Positions 24,474 to 33,865 are shown, counted from the stretch's first letter. The stretch: 64,000 bases of DNA from Entomospira nematocerorum (GCF_028748105.1 NZ_CP118168.1:868001-932000), one strand, 5' to 3'. Notes: generated by a model from the letters alone, not told the origin. Numbers and translations are program-made.

Positions 24474-25070
24474 ATGAATGGTATAAGAAGAGTGATGATA
24501 CTATTGGGCCTAACTGGAATGATTGTTGGCCAAATTTTCGCAGGAGACATTGACAGAGAGCGACTTTTAGATGCAGCTCGTATCGTTAAGGGTAGAAATA
24601 AGAGTGTTGGTAATGGACAACTGTTTAATCGTGATTGTTCTGGCACAGTGAATGCAATATTCGCAGAAGCCGGATATCCTTTGGCTTCGAGGTTAAATAA
24701 AGCATATCAGCCAGGTATGAATGGTACAGCCATTTTACATGCGATTGCAGATACAATTGCAATAGCTGATATTCAACCTGGTGATTTAGTCTTTTTTGAT
24801 GATACGTATGATCGTAATGGAAATGGTCTTAGCGATGATGTTTTAACACATGTTGGTATTGTGATGCACTATGATAAGACAAGTGGGGTTATACACTTTA
24901 TCCATTACAATACTTGGATGGATGAAATTGTGGAACAACAGTTGAATTTACGCCTCCCTTCAGATAAAAATGAAAATATCATCTTACGCTGGCCATCAAA
25001 GAATGATCCACAGCAGAAACGTTATGCTGGCGAACTTATTCATAGTTTTGGAAGAATTAGTATTTACTAA
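24474..25070 (+). CDS. NlpC/P60-like secreted cysteine peptidase
   Basis: Probable peptidoglycan endopeptidase or amidase. The 198 residues start with a signal peptide (RRVMILLGLTGMIVGQIFA). The papain-like core shows FNRDCSGTVNAIFAEAG with the catalytic Cys55, IQPGDLVFFDD, and THVGIVMHY with the catalytic His; HYNTWMDEI may give the third residue. The DCSG/HVGIV pair is typical of NlpC/P60, although CHAP domains are similar. It overlaps nothing but follows the previous gene after three bases, so is cotranscribed. Confidence 0.85.
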   Translation: MNGIRRVMILLGLTGMIVGQIFAGDIDRERLLDAARIVKGRNKSVGNGQLFNRDCSGTVNAIFAEAGYPLASRLNKAYQPGMNGTAILHAIADTIAIADIQPGDLVFFDDTYDRNGNGLSDDVLTHVGIVMHYDKTSGVIHFIHYNTWMDEIVEQQLNLRLPSDKNENIILRWPSKNDPQQKRYAGELIHSFGRISIY

Positions 25071-25243
25071 ATGAGAAAACACACGTAAATACTCTTGACA
25101 TAAATATAATATAGCCATCCCTAGTAATTAAAAATTATCTAATACTAGGTTTTATTTCAATAAATATAAGTCGTCTATTAATATGCTAGGAAGATGTATG
25201 GCTTGTTAATCTCTATTATGTCATAAATTTAGAATTAAAGCTA

Positions 25244-25272
25244 TTGACATAAAGTAAAAAAAAATGTATGAT
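25244..25272 (+). promoter_or_regulatory. promoter of the zinc-ribbon-rpsT-HU group
   Basis: TTGACA (25244-25249), 17 bases, TATGAT (25267-25272). The transcript would begin near 25279 with a leader of about 35 bases that includes AGGAG before the zinc-ribbon gene. Confidence 0.75.
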
Positions 25273-25313
25273 AGGTAAGAGTTTTTTAAGTTGTGGTACA
25301 GGAGAAAGTATAG

Positions 25314-25484
25314 ATGGCACAGGTTAGTAAAAACAGCCGTATTGGTTCGGGATCACAAAAGTTTTTCTGTAGTTGCGGCGGTGAAGTGAAGATGAGAAGT
25401 CTTTTTCAGTCAGGTAAGATGAGTCATTTAGCTGAGTGTGAAAAGTGTAAGCGACAAGAGCGTCGCCCTTCTGATTTTAATTAG
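25314..25484 (+). CDS. 56-residue zinc-ribbon protein
   Basis: Short gene starting MAQVSKNSRIGSGSQKFFCS and ending ERRPSDFN. It has two cysteine pairs, CSCGG near residue 19 and CEKC near residue 42, spaced as in a zinc ribbon, within a basic protein. ATG 25314 has AGGAG eight to ten bases upstream, and a near-consensus promoter stands before it. It is the first gene of a group with rpsT and HU, so an RNA- or ribosome-linked role is plausible. Family not recognised. Confidence 0.8.
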   Translation: MAQVSKNSRIGSGSQKFFCSCGGEVKMRSLFQSGKMSHLAECEKCKRQERRPSDFN

Positions 25485-25511
25485 AGATACGATAAGTTTG
25501 AGGAGATAATT

Positions 25512-25775
25512 ATGCCTAATTCGCGAGATTCAAGAAAGCGTGATCGCCAGTCCAAAGCGGTTCGAGTTCATAACCGTAGTGCTAAGAGTGCAATGAGAAG
25601 TGCTGTAAAGAAGTTTGAGTATAACCTAGATGAAGGGAAGACTGATGCAAATTCTTTGCGACTTGTTGTTAAGGCTTTGGATACAGCGGCGCGAAAAGGG
25701 TTAATTAAGAAAAATACAGCAGCTCGTAAGAAGTCTCGTATTATGAAAAAAGTTAATAAACTAGAGAAAGTGTAA
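25512..25775 (+). CDS. rpsT: 30S ribosomal protein S20
   Basis: Small-subunit protein binding 16S rRNA at the bottom of the body. The 87-residue Lys/Arg-rich protein has the S20 pattern: RDSRKRDRQSKAVRVHNRSA, KSAMRSAVKKFE, and ALDTAARKGLIKKNTAARKKSR. The ATG is preceded by GAGGAG. A 10-bp hairpin covers the stop codon (25766-25789), directly before the HU gene. Confidence 0.96.
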   Translation: MPNSRDSRKRDRQSKAVRVHNRSAKSAMRSAVKKFEYNLDEGKTDANSLRLVVKALDTAARKGLIKKNTAARKKSRIMKKVNKLEKV

Positions 25776-25789
25776 ATAATTACACTTTC
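25766..25789 (+). other. hairpin spanning the rpsT stop codon
   Basis: GAAAGTGTAA (25766-25775) and TTACACTTTC (25780-25789) form a perfect 10-bp stem with an ATAA loop. The rpsT TAA is the last base triplet of the left arm. There is no T-run, so it is more likely an mRNA stabiliser or processing site between rpsT and HU than a terminator. Confidence 0.65.
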
Positions 25790-25803
25790 ATCTGAGGGGT
25801 TTT

Positions 25804-26148
25804 ATGTCGGATACAGAAGGGATTCGTGACGTTCAAGGTAAATTAACTAAGGCTGAAATTGTTGAGAGTATAGGAAAAAGGCTTGCATCACGATCATCAC
25901 TCTTAAGTAAGAGTGAAATTCATGAGGTCATAGAAGAGTTTTTTGTTGAAATCAAAAATGGATTAGTTTCAGGTCGTTCTGTTGAGTTAAGAGGGTTTGG
26001 AACTTTTGAATTAAGACATCGTATTGGTCGTGAAAAGGCAAGAAACCCTAGAACTGGAGATGTTTTAAAGGTGGATAGTCATTCTGTAGCTATTTTTAGG
26101 CCAGGGCGAGATTTAAAAAAACGTGTTTGGTCATATAAACTAGTTTAA
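25804..26148 (+). CDS. HU/IHF-family DNA-binding protein
   Basis: Histone-like DNA-bending protein of the nucleoid. 114 residues, a little longer than HU because of an N-terminal extension of about 15 residues (MSDTEGIRDVQG). The family core is clear: LTKAEIVESIGKRL, GRSVELRGFGTFELRHR, and the beta-arm signature GREKARNPRTGDVLKVDS with the intercalating proline, then AIFRPGRDLKKRV. The ATG has GAGGGG upstream. Last protein gene before tRNA-Glu. Confidence 0.93.
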   Translation: MSDTEGIRDVQGKLTKAEIVESIGKRLASRSSLLSKSEIHEVIEEFFVEIKNGLVSGRSVELRGFGTFELRHRIGREKARNPRTGDVLKVDSHSVAIFRPGRDLKKRVWSYKLV

Positions 26149-26172
26149 TGTAGCCATAAAAAATTAAATTAG

Positions 26173-26244
26173 GGTCCCTTCGTCTAATGGTTAGGACGTG
26201 AGATTCTCATTCTCAAAATACGGGTTCGATTCCCGTAGGGACTG
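26173..26244 (+). tRNA. tRNA-Glu (anticodon CUC as read)
   Basis: Cloverleaf: acceptor GGTCCCT with AGGGACT (G-U first pair), D-arm GTCT..GGAC, anticodon stem TGAGA-TTCTCAT-TCTCA, T-arm ACGGG-TTCGATT-CCCGT, discriminator G. The body matches bacterial tRNA-Glu. The seven-base loop places CTC at 34-36, so it reads GAG; a UUC tRNA-Glu must exist elsewhere to read GAA. CCA is not encoded. Confidence 0.9.
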
Positions 26245-26272
26245 TCAGTTTGTATGGAGATCATAGAATATA

Positions 26273-28030
26273 ATGAATACGCCAGTTTTTGACAGATTAG
26301 TGAGTTTGCTTTCTGTAGATGAGCGTAGAGAGATGTTAGAAAAAATTTCTATGAGTTCTCCCAGTCTTGAAAAAAAACATTTTGTGCGTTCTTCATTTAG
26401 TGAAAATGGTCGAAATTCTATTGTTCAAGAGTATAAGAATCTACCATTTTGGCAAAAAATATGGTATCAAATTTTAGCTTATATCGATAAGCGAACAAAA
26501 GAAGAGATGCTGCACCAAAAATTGTTAGATGGACTTAGAGAGAGTCTTGTTAAAGATTATGGCAGTTATATCAACTTTGAACGTTCTCGATTTTTGTCTG
26601 ATTTTTGTGATAGCTTTTTACAGTTGTCTAATGCTATTGAAGTGTTCAAAAAACCACTTGATGATATTCTAGGGGAACACCGAAAAGAGTACTATGCCTT
26701 TCTTGTTGGTGTAGTAGATTCAAATACTCAGCGTAAACTTTTAGATGTATCTAATCCAGAGTTTTTGACAAATAAAAATCAAGAAAATGAAAGTCTCAAT
26801 AGCTCTAAGCTTCGAACAATGATGGAAGAAGATATTAGTTCTTGTATAAAAGAAATATCATTGGAGAGCAGAGAAAAACTTTATGCCTACGCAAGGCAGA
26901 TTGCTCATTTAGAGAGAATTTCTAATTTTAATTATGAAAAAATTATTGCCAATTACTCTACTGATAATACATGTACGATTAGATTAATTAGTAAATCACT
27001 AAAAAAATTAAACAGTATACTCTCCTCCTTTAAGGATATCCCTGACACTACATTATTACAGTCTATTTTTCTTTTTAGTTACTCTGTAAAAGACTTGCCC
27101 GCATCTAGTTACCACTCTGAGTTAAAAAAAGATTTAACACAGGCCGTAGGTGCTTTACAAGTAGTTAATAATTTTTCTGAAATTCCATTGACAGAAATGC
27201 TGGCGATTATCAGTGATAATTATTTTTATGAACCTGTATTGTTAAGTGGAGGAGAGGATTGGTTGGCTCTATATCGAAAGTTTTGGAAAGGGCGATCGAG
27301 TCGACTATATCAAGAATTTTTAGTTAATAAAAAGGCACATAGCATTGACCAAGCTATATGTGCTTACTATAAACTTGATGCCTATCCCAGTATTGATGGA
27401 TATTCATCGTTAGAGTGGTCAGATAGTGTTTTTGTCCCGATCCATGAAGGGAGTATGGGGTTAATTTATTTTTTCTTTGCAACTCTTTATCAAGAAGAAT
27501 GCTCGGAAATGGTGCAAAAAATCCATGCTGAAGGTAATTTTTTTCGTAAGGAAAATGCAAGAGAGTTAGCCGATGCTGTAAGCTCTATTACTTTGTTGAA
27601 CAGTGAAATTGCCGAATTTGAGCGTGCTATGTCTCCAAGTGGTGGATATTTTTATTTACGGTTACAGGAATTTGCTGTAGGGGAGAAAACTGTCGGATTA
27701 GCAGGACTCCATGCCTTGATTGAAAAGCAGGTTGCATTAATTTTAAATCGCAGTACTGAGGTTCTGTTTATTTTATCTTCAGTGTTCGGTGGTGTAATCG
27801 AGCGAACTATTGGGGGAAGATATGATACGGTAAGTAACTTTGATTCTCTTGGATTGAGTCGCAAGCGTTTAGAACAGATGAAGGAAATGTTGACAGTAAC
27901 CTATCAGTTCCTAGTGGATAAAAAAGATTTAGAGGAAAGAGTTTGTAATTTAGCATTGGAAAGTCGCGAAGAGGTGGAAATTACCATTGCTGAAGCTATT
28001 ATACAGGGAGAAGAAAGTGGTACTAGTTAG
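26273..28030 (+). CDS. large hypothetical protein, possibly the spirochaetal DUF5312 family
   Basis: A 585-residue soluble, mostly helical protein without signal peptide, beginning MNTPVFDRLVSLLSVDERRE. No catalytic motif is visible. Its position directly upstream of argS, overlapping it by 14 bases, and its size remind me of a spirochaete-restricted family (DUF5312), but this is from memory and uncertain. One segment, FWQKIWYQILAYI, is amphipathic or membrane associated. Cotranscribed with argS and prfB. Confidence 0.75.
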   Translation: MNTPVFDRLVSLLSVDERREMLEKISMSSPSLEKKHFVRSSFSENGRNSIVQEYKNLPFWQKIWYQILAYIDKRTKEEMLHQKLLDGLRESLVKDYGSYINFERSRFLSDFCDSFLQLSNAIEVFKKPLDDILGEHRKEYYAFLVGVVDSNTQRKLLDVSNPEFLTNKNQENESLNSSKLRTMMEEDISSCIKEISLESREKLYAYARQIAHLERISNFNYEKIIANYSTDNTCTIRLISKSLKKLNSILSSFKDIPDTTLLQSIFLFSYSVKDLPASSYHSELKKDLTQAVGALQVVNNFSEIPLTEMLAIISDNYFYEPVLLSGGEDWLALYRKFWKGRSSRLYQEFLVNKKAHSIDQAICAYYKLDAYPSIDGYSSLEWSDSVFVPIHEGSMGLIYFFFATLYQEECSEMVQKIHAEGNFFRKENARELADAVSSITLLNSEIAEFERAMSPSGGYFYLRLQEFAVGEKTVGLAGLHALIEKQVALILNRSTEVLFILSSVFGGVIERTIGGRYDTVSNFDSLGLSRKRLEQMKEMLTVTYQFLVDKKDLEERVCNLALESREEVEITIAEAIIQGEESGTS

Positions 28031-29777
28031 TCAGACGCAAGTAAGGGAAGTTGTAGAGAATGCTTTAAAACGATTGTATCTAGCTGATCAGCAGATAGAG
28101 TTCAGCCTGATTATTGAAAGACCAAGGGATGAAGGTTTGGGTGATGTGGCTGTCCCTTGTTTTGAGTTAGCAAAACGGCTGAGGAAATCTCCCAAAATAA
28201 TCGCAGAACAGCTTCGTGAAGAGATTGTAAGTAATTACAGTCATATAGAAGTATCAGCGGTTGCTGGATATCTCAATTTCTTTTGGAACAAAGAAGCTTT
28301 TATTATACAGAATATACCATCGATAGATAGTAGTTATGCAAAAAATACGGTATTGGCAAATGAAAAAATTATTGTAGAATTTTCTGGTCCTAATACCAAC
28401 AAGCCTTTACATCTTGGACACATGAGAAATAATGCACTTGGAGAAAGTCTCAGTCGTATTTTAAGAGTTGCTGGTGCTGATGTCTTTAAGGTCAATATTG
28501 TAAATGATCGAGGTGTGCATATATGTAAAAGTATGCTCGCTTATCAGCTATTTGGGGAAAACAAAACCCCTGAAACAATGAATATAAAGAGTGACCATTT
28601 TGTGGGTGATTTTTATGTAAAGTACGCACAGTGGGAAAAAGAACATCCTGAAGCAGAAGAGATGATACAGACCATGTTAACTGCCTGGGAGTCTGGAGAC
28701 AAGGACACTATAGATCTCTGGAAACTTATGAATCATTGGGCTGTTTCTGGAATTAAAGAGACATACGATCGTACTGGAATTAGTTTTGATAAAATTTATT
28801 ATGAAAGTGAAACATATAAGCTTGGAAAGGATATTGTTTTACGTGGGTTGGAGCAGTCTGTATTTTTCAAGGCAGAAGACGGATCCCTCCGACTGAATAT
28901 AGAGGAGATAACTCCTGCTGAGACGAAGAGTGAAGAAACTCCTACGAAGGTCTTTTTACGAGCAGATGGGACAAGTATCTATATAACGCAAGACTTAGGT
29001 ACTGCTGTTGCAAGACATGAAGATTTCCCTTTTCATAGAATGATTTATGTAGTAGCTCATGAGCAGAAGAGACACTTTGAGATCTTATTTTATGCTCTGA
29101 AACAAATGGGATATCCATGGGCTGATCATTTATACCATCTTTCTTACGGTATGGTTAATTTGCCTGATGGAAAGATGAAGAGCCGAGAGGGTACTGTCGT
29201 TGATGCAGATGACTTATTAGACACTTTAACAGAACAAGCAGCTATTGCAGCAGATAGTGCCCATCGCAAAGGCGAGAGTGATAATACACATGATGTGGCC
29301 TCTAAGGTTGCCTTGGGAGCACTACATTACTTTTTGTTGCAAATTAATCCTGTAAAAGATATGGTTTTTGATGCAAAGGAATCGCTATCTTTTAATGGCA
29401 ATACAGGTCCCTATTTACAGTATACTTATGCACGTATTGCAGGGATGTTGAGAAAAAGTGAAGCATCTGAACTTTTGCGTATGCCAGAGTGTGATCTATC
29501 GTTACTTCAAGATCCATTAGAGTGGTGCTTAGTGAAGATATTGGTGGATTTCCCTAGTTATACAGCCAAAGCAGCTATGGAGTATAGCCCTTCAATCATT
29601 GCTGGATATTTATACGATCTTGCTAAGATATTTAATAAATTCTATACAGATTTACCTATTTTACGAGAAGAAAATAAAAGTTTAGCTCTAGCAAGATTAA
29701 CATTAGCTAAAAAGGTAATGGATGTCTTAGGTCAAGGTCTTCACTTACTTGTTATTCCTGTTGTGGAGCGTATGTAG
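28017..29777 (+). CDS. argS: arginine-tRNA ligase
   Basis: Class I synthetase charging tRNA-Arg. Start GTG at 28017 with GGGAG six bases upstream, inside the end of the previous gene; the ATG at 27987 is less likely. The 586 residues contain the N-terminal Add-1 domain, FSGPNTNKPLHLGHMRNNALGE (HIGH motif as HLGH), DRGVHICKSMLAYQ, QDLGTAVARHEDF, and the KMSKS equivalent DGKMKSREGTVVDADDLL. The C-terminal anticodon domain is typical (SFNGNTGPYLQYTYARIAGM; ends LLVIPVVERM). prfB starts after one base. Confidence 0.96.
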   Translation: MVLVSQTQVREVVENALKRLYLADQQIEFSLIIERPRDEGLGDVAVPCFELAKRLRKSPKIIAEQLREEIVSNYSHIEVSAVAGYLNFFWNKEAFIIQNIPSIDSSYAKNTVLANEKIIVEFSGPNTNKPLHLGHMRNNALGESLSRILRVAGADVFKVNIVNDRGVHICKSMLAYQLFGENKTPETMNIKSDHFVGDFYVKYAQWEKEHPEAEEMIQTMLTAWESGDKDTIDLWKLMNHWAVSGIKETYDRTGISFDKIYYESETYKLGKDIVLRGLEQSVFFKAEDGSLRLNIEEITPAETKSEETPTKVFLRADGTSIYITQDLGTAVARHEDFPFHRMIYVVAHEQKRHFEILFYALKQMGYPWADHLYHLSYGMVNLPDGKMKSREGTVVDADDLLDTLTEQAAIAADSAHRKGESDNTHDVASKVALGALHYFLLQINPVKDMVFDAKESLSFNGNTGPYLQYTYARIAGMLRKSEASELLRMPECDLSLLQDPLEWCLVKILVDFPSYTAKAAMEYSPSIIAGYLYDLAKIFNKFYTDLPILREENKSLALARLTLAKKVMDVLGQGLHLLVIPVVERM

Positions 29778-29778
29778 T

Positions 29779-30883
29779 ATGGAGTTATCAGAATTAATCG
29801 TACTGGTACGTGGATTATATGAAACCGTAGAAGAACACCGGAGGCGTCTTTGACTTCATACCACTAAAAAATGAAGTTAAAGAGTTGGAGATTTCTACTG
29901 GACATCCCGATTTTTGGAAAGATAAGGTATCTGCAGAGCGAATTTTGGCAAGAATTAAGACTCTACGTGAGCGTTATGAACCATGGGAGCAGTTGTTTGC
30001 AACGGTGGAAACTTTGCAAGAGGATTTAGAGGTTCTGAAAGAGCTTAATGACGAAGAGTTACTCGTAGATACCAGTAGTATATTTAGAGCTACAGAAGAG
30101 AGATATAAAAAACTTCTTATACAGGAGCGTTTAACAGAAGAAACCGATCCAATGGATGCAATCATCACAATTCATGCTGGTGCAGGTGGAACAGAGGCTT
30201 GTGATTGGGTTCGTATGTTATATCGAATGTATTCTCGCTATGTGGAAGCTCAAGGATTTAAACAAGAGCTACTTGATATGCAGGAAGATGAAGGTGGCTA
30301 CCGTGATGTCTCTTTTCAGGTAAGCGGAGCGTATGTTTATGGTCTTCTAAAAGCAGAAACTGGTATTCATCGTATGGTTCGTATTTCCCCTTTCGATGCA
30401 GCTGCACGGAGACATACGAGTTTTGCCTCTGTTTATGTTACTCCAGTTTTAGACGATACAATTACTGTAGATATTAAACCAGATGATATTCGTATTGATA
30501 CGTATCGAGCCTCTGGAGCAGGTGGGCAGAAAGTTAATAAGACCTCTTCGGCCGTACGCATTACACATTTTGATAGTGGTATTGTGGTGGCATGTCAAAA
30601 TGAGCGTAGTCAATTTCGTAACAAAGATATCGCCTTTTCTATTCTCAAGGGACGTTTATATCAGTACTACAAAGAGAAACGAGATAAAGAAAGAGAGGCT
30701 ACCGCAGAAGAAAAGCGGGATATTGGGTTTGGTAGCCAAACACGTAATTATGTGTTTCAGCCGTATACAATGGTCAAAGATATTCGAACTAAGGCAGAGA
30801 CATCACAAATATATGCAGTTATGGATGGAAAATTAGATATCTTTATAGAAGCTGCACTTGAGGCTCATTGGATAAAAAGTTAG
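29779..30883 (+). CDS. prfB: peptide chain release factor 2, programmed +1 frameshift
   Basis: RF2 terminates translation at UGA and UAA. The gene is in two frames: ATG 29779 opens 24 codons ending CGT CTT TGA (stop at 29851), and after a +1 slip at CTT-T the frame continues GAC TTC from 29852 to 30883, giving about 367 residues. The slippery CTTTGAC and the Shine-Dalgarno-like GGAGG just upstream are the classical autoregulatory signal. The rest has ISTGHPDFWKD, the UGA-specific SPF tripeptide (MVRISPFDAAARRHTSF) and the GGQ loop (SGAGGQKVNKTSS). It follows argS by one base. Confidence 0.97.
29842..29857 (+). promoter_or_regulatory. RF2 recoding site
   Basis: AGGCGTCTTTGACTTC: the CTT TGA C slippery heptamer follows a GGAGG sequence at the distance seen in other prfB genes. 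When RF2 is scarce the ribosome pauses at UGA and slips one base forward to make full RF2. Confidence 0.95.
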
Positions 30884-30904
30884 TATTGAGATCGGGAGGC
30901 ACGA

Positions 30905-32374
30905 ATGGTTGTTCTTCTCTTTATTTTGTGTATAGGAACATTTCCAGTCTTTGCACAAACCAAACTACAGACCCTTGAGTCGTATGATATTCACGTTGCA
31001 AGACTAGATGGTTCCTCTCCAAGAGAATCCAATTTTATGCAATCACTAATGCATGAGTTAGGGGAGTTGCCGAATCATACGGTATCGCGGCCTGAACTTT
31101 TTTTCTTGAATTATCGTGCTCGTGAAGAACAACTCTATCTCTTACAAAGAGAACTTGAGCAGTTAGAGGATCGCTTAGAGAGGATGGAAGAAGAGAAGTA
31201 TCCAAATCTCAAAATCCGAACAGAGGTGAGGCGATCGGTTAAGCGTAAAAAGCGAGATATTCAACAATTTGTCCAAAAACCACCACGGTATACTATTCCT
31301 GAAATTTTGCCCATTAAAATACATAAAGAACCTACTATTATTCGTAATGCTGAGATCAATATAGAAGAAGACGAAGAAAAACCATGGGATAAAATTAGTA
31401 GTAATTTTTGGATTTTTGGTGATTTACTTGAGGTGGACAGCCGAACAACTTTCCTACATTTAACAGGATATGATGTATGGAAACAGGAATTTATTACACT
31501 ATATCGAGGTAGTTTTTTTTGGAACCAACGAGAACAGATAATCCAGCAAGCTGTAGACATGATTCGCATGCAGTTACTTGGTCGCAATTGGGCTGCTATT
31601 ACTGTTGATAATTTGCCAAGTGATAACTTTTTGATTCAATGGCAAGATAGTTCTGGGGTTCCACGCACTCCTGCAATCCAGGATCGTTCATTTTCTAATC
31701 TTATGCTAGAGGAGGGTCGTTTACGCATTTATGTTGCTGGATATCAGAGACAAAGTACTTTTTTAAACTTACAACCTAATCAGCGGCATAATGTAGTTTT
31801 CAATGCTCTGCATAGTGCTGATGATGATAGATTTATACAAGTGAATGTCGCTCAAGCAGATTTATTTTTAGATGGTTTATATGTCGGAAGTGCGCCGAAG
31901 ACGATTACGGCAAGGGCAGGCCAGATTGTTAGTGTAGTGGATCGCACAGGTAGTGATCGGCCTCCGATTATCTATGAAATAAAAGAAGATGACACAGAGA
32001 TTATCTTGAAATTCGGGTTATCGCTTGCGGAACATCAAAAGTTGATTAAAAAAGCACAGCAATCATTTTATATATGGGCGGGTGTTTTCATTCTCTCGCT
32101 TGTGTTGCCGATTATTTTTTACAACCTGTATTTAGATTACAAGCAGAAGACAGATAGATACTATATGCTAGGACTCCGTGATGAATTCTATGCAGCCTAC
32201 CGACTGAAGTCGCTATATGGATACACTGCTATAGGCACTGGAGTATTTTCGGCAGGCCTTCTTGGTGTTACCATTTATCAATTATATCGATATGTGAATA
32301 TTTCCGCTAATTCGCCCTCTTCTGCTGTAACAGAACAGGCAGAAGAGAGTATAGAAAATGCGAAAATGAGTTAA
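30905..32374 (+). CDS. secreted protein with coiled coil, PEGA-like domain and two C-terminal helices
   Basis: A 489-residue protein with a signal peptide (VVLLFILCIGTFPVFAQ). Residues about 60-120 are a charged coiled coil (REEQLYLLQRELEQLEDRLER). A PEGA-like surface domain is suggested by LFLDGLYVGSAPKTITARAGQ near residue 325. Two hydrophobic helices close to the C-terminus (FYIWAGVFILSLVLPIIFY; TAIGTGVFSAGLLGVTIYQLY) anchor it. No enzyme motif. Function unknown; an envelope structural role is inferred. It overlaps the convergent aminotransferase by four bases. Confidence 0.75.
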   Translation: MVVLLFILCIGTFPVFAQTKLQTLESYDIHVARLDGSSPRESNFMQSLMHELGELPNHTVSRPELFFLNYRAREEQLYLLQRELEQLEDRLERMEEEKYPNLKIRTEVRRSVKRKKRDIQQFVQKPPRYTIPEILPIKIHKEPTIIRNAEINIEEDEEKPWDKISSNFWIFGDLLEVDSRTTFLHLTGYDVWKQEFITLYRGSFFWNQREQIIQQAVDMIRMQLLGRNWAAITVDNLPSDNFLIQWQDSSGVPRTPAIQDRSFSNLMLEEGRLRIYVAGYQRQSTFLNLQPNQRHNVVFNALHSADDDRFIQVNVAQADLFLDGLYVGSAPKTITARAGQIVSVVDRTGSDRPPIIYEIKEDDTEIILKFGLSLAEHQKLIKKAQQSFYIWAGVFILSLVLPIIFYNLYLDYKQKTDRYYMLGLRDEFYAAYRLKSLYGYTAIGTGVFSAGLLGVTIYQLYRYVNISANSPSSAVTEQAEESIENAKMS

Positions 32375-33573
32375 TTTTTTGTTGATGGATGATAACATTC
32401 GAGTCCTTTTGCTATAATGGAGACTGCTTCACGAATTCTTTCTTCATTCAAAACGTAGGCAATACGTACCTCTTTTATGCCTCGTTTGGGGGTTCGATAG
32501 AAGCCCTCCCCAGGGGTTAGCATAACGGTTTTGTTATTAATAGAGAATTCAGTTAAAAGCCATTTTGCAAATTCAAAGCTATTTTCTACCGGGAGTTCGA
32601 CCATAATGTAAAATGCTCCCTCTGGTTTACGTAATGTAACTCCAGGAATTTCTTTCAAAAGTTGACACATAAGATCTCGGCGTGCTTTGAATTCTGGGAT
32701 ACTTCGTGTAATATAGTCCATATCTTCTCGATAGAGAGCCGTAGCACCAACTTGTTCTAGTGTAGGTGCACTCAATCGCGATTGGCATAATCTTAGAAAG
32801 ATACTCGCTAATGCATCATTTTGTGTTAGCAAAAATCCTACACGAGCACCACATGCGCTAAATCGTTTCGAAATGGAGTCAATGATAATGGTTTGCTGTG
32901 CTACTTCTGGAACAAGGGAAAAACTTTTAGTTTGAAATCCATCATAAATGTATTCACGATATACTTCATCAGCAATAATCCATAGATTGTATTCTTGTGC
33001 CACCTCTGCGATAAGTCTAACTTCTTCTACACTATAGACTACTCCTGTAGGATTAGATGGGTTTGATAATAAAATTGCCTTAGTTTTCGATGTTATCTGC
33101 AGAATGATTTGATCTTTTGATGGTAGGTGAAAACCCTCTTCAATGTATGTAGGAATGGCGTCTATCTCAACCTCTGCTACTTTGGCAAGGGAGACATAAT
33201 TACTATATAATGGTTCTGGAGCTAAGAGATGGTCACCTTTCTCACAAGTAGCAATGAATGCATATAATAATGCTTCACTACCACCATTGGTAACAAAAAT
33301 ATTTTTTTTCTGGAAGGATGCTCCTAGTTTTTGATAATATAACTGTACTTGCTCAATAAGTTCTGCTAAGCCAGCGGAAGGGGCATATTGTAACTGGTGT
33401 GTCGAAACGTTCTTTATAGCATCAAAAAAGGTAGAGGAAACATCAAGATCCGGAGCTCCTATATTTAGATGGAGAATTTGAATGTTTTTTTGTTTTGCTT
33501 CACTTTCGTATAACGCAAGCTGGCGAACTGCACTGATTGGAATAGCCTGTGCTCGTTGAGATATTGTCGTCAT
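32371..33573 (-). CDS. pyridoxal-phosphate aminotransferase, class I/II
   Basis: Fold-type I PLP enzyme transferring amino groups between amino and keto acids. The 400 residues show NGGSEALLYAF (PLP phosphate), SNPSNPTGVVYS, IADEVYREYIYDGF, the PLP lysine in DSISKRFSACGARVGF, and the C-terminal arginine region RIAYVLNEER. The closest type is the aspartate aminotransferase-like subgroup, but the substrate cannot be read. SD AAGGAG precedes the ATG at 33573. A promoter is seen at 33623-33651. Monocistronic, minus strand. Confidence 0.92.
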   Translation of the reverse strand: MTTISQRAQAIPISAVRQLALYESEAKQKNIQILHLNIGAPDLDVSSTFFDAIKNVSTHQLQYAPSAGLAELIEQVQLYYQKLGASFQKKNIFVTNGGSEALLYAFIATCEKGDHLLAPEPLYSNYVSLAKVAEVEIDAIPTYIEEGFHLPSKDQIILQITSKTKAILLSNPSNPTGVVYSVEEVRLIAEVAQEYNLWIIADEVYREYIYDGFQTKSFSLVPEVAQQTIIIDSISKRFSACGARVGFLLTQNDALASIFLRLCQSRLSAPTLEQVGATALYREDMDYITRSIPEFKARRDLMCQLLKEIPGVTLRKPEGAFYIMVELPVENSFEFAKWLLTEFSINNKTVMLTPGEGFYRTPKRGIKEVRIAYVLNEERIREAVSIIAKGLECYHPSTKN

Positions 33574-33865
33574 ATGATACTCCTTATTATCTATTTATGG
33601 GGAAAATTATCAGTGGATTTATATTCTATCATGTAATGTATCCTAATGCAACTCTAAATATACAAAATACAATCGCAGATCGGATATATAATAAGTTCCA
33701 TGCTTGTCTTTATGAAATATGTATGATATTATATTAAGAAGCATATTTTGTATGTTTCAGGTAAAATCATAACATCTATACCAACTATCTGTATTAACTG
33801 CATAGATAATTGTAACAATGAACTATGTTTCATCATAGGACACGTTTATATGGAGGTCTAATGGT
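33574..33865. promoter_or_regulatory. divergent promoter region, aminotransferase and DAACS transporter
   Basis: No gene seen in this 292-base gap. Minus strand: TTGCAT (33651-33646), 17 bases, TAGAAT (33628-33623). Plus strand: TTGTCT (33704-33709), 17 bases, TATTAT (33727-33732), which leaves a leader of about 125 bases before the transporter, with GGAGG at 33852-33856. No strong hairpin or riboswitch was recognised in the leader. Confidence 0.65.

Noticed and set aside
25071..25313. Possible small gene or riboswitch before the zinc-ribbon gene
   Set aside because: Only short AT-rich frames and one weak inverted repeat are present; a promoter at 25244-25272 explains the end of this region.
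29885..30883. prfB starting at ATG 29885
   Set aside because: The conserved PDFWKD region needs an N-terminal domain; the frameshifted upstream frame supplies it.
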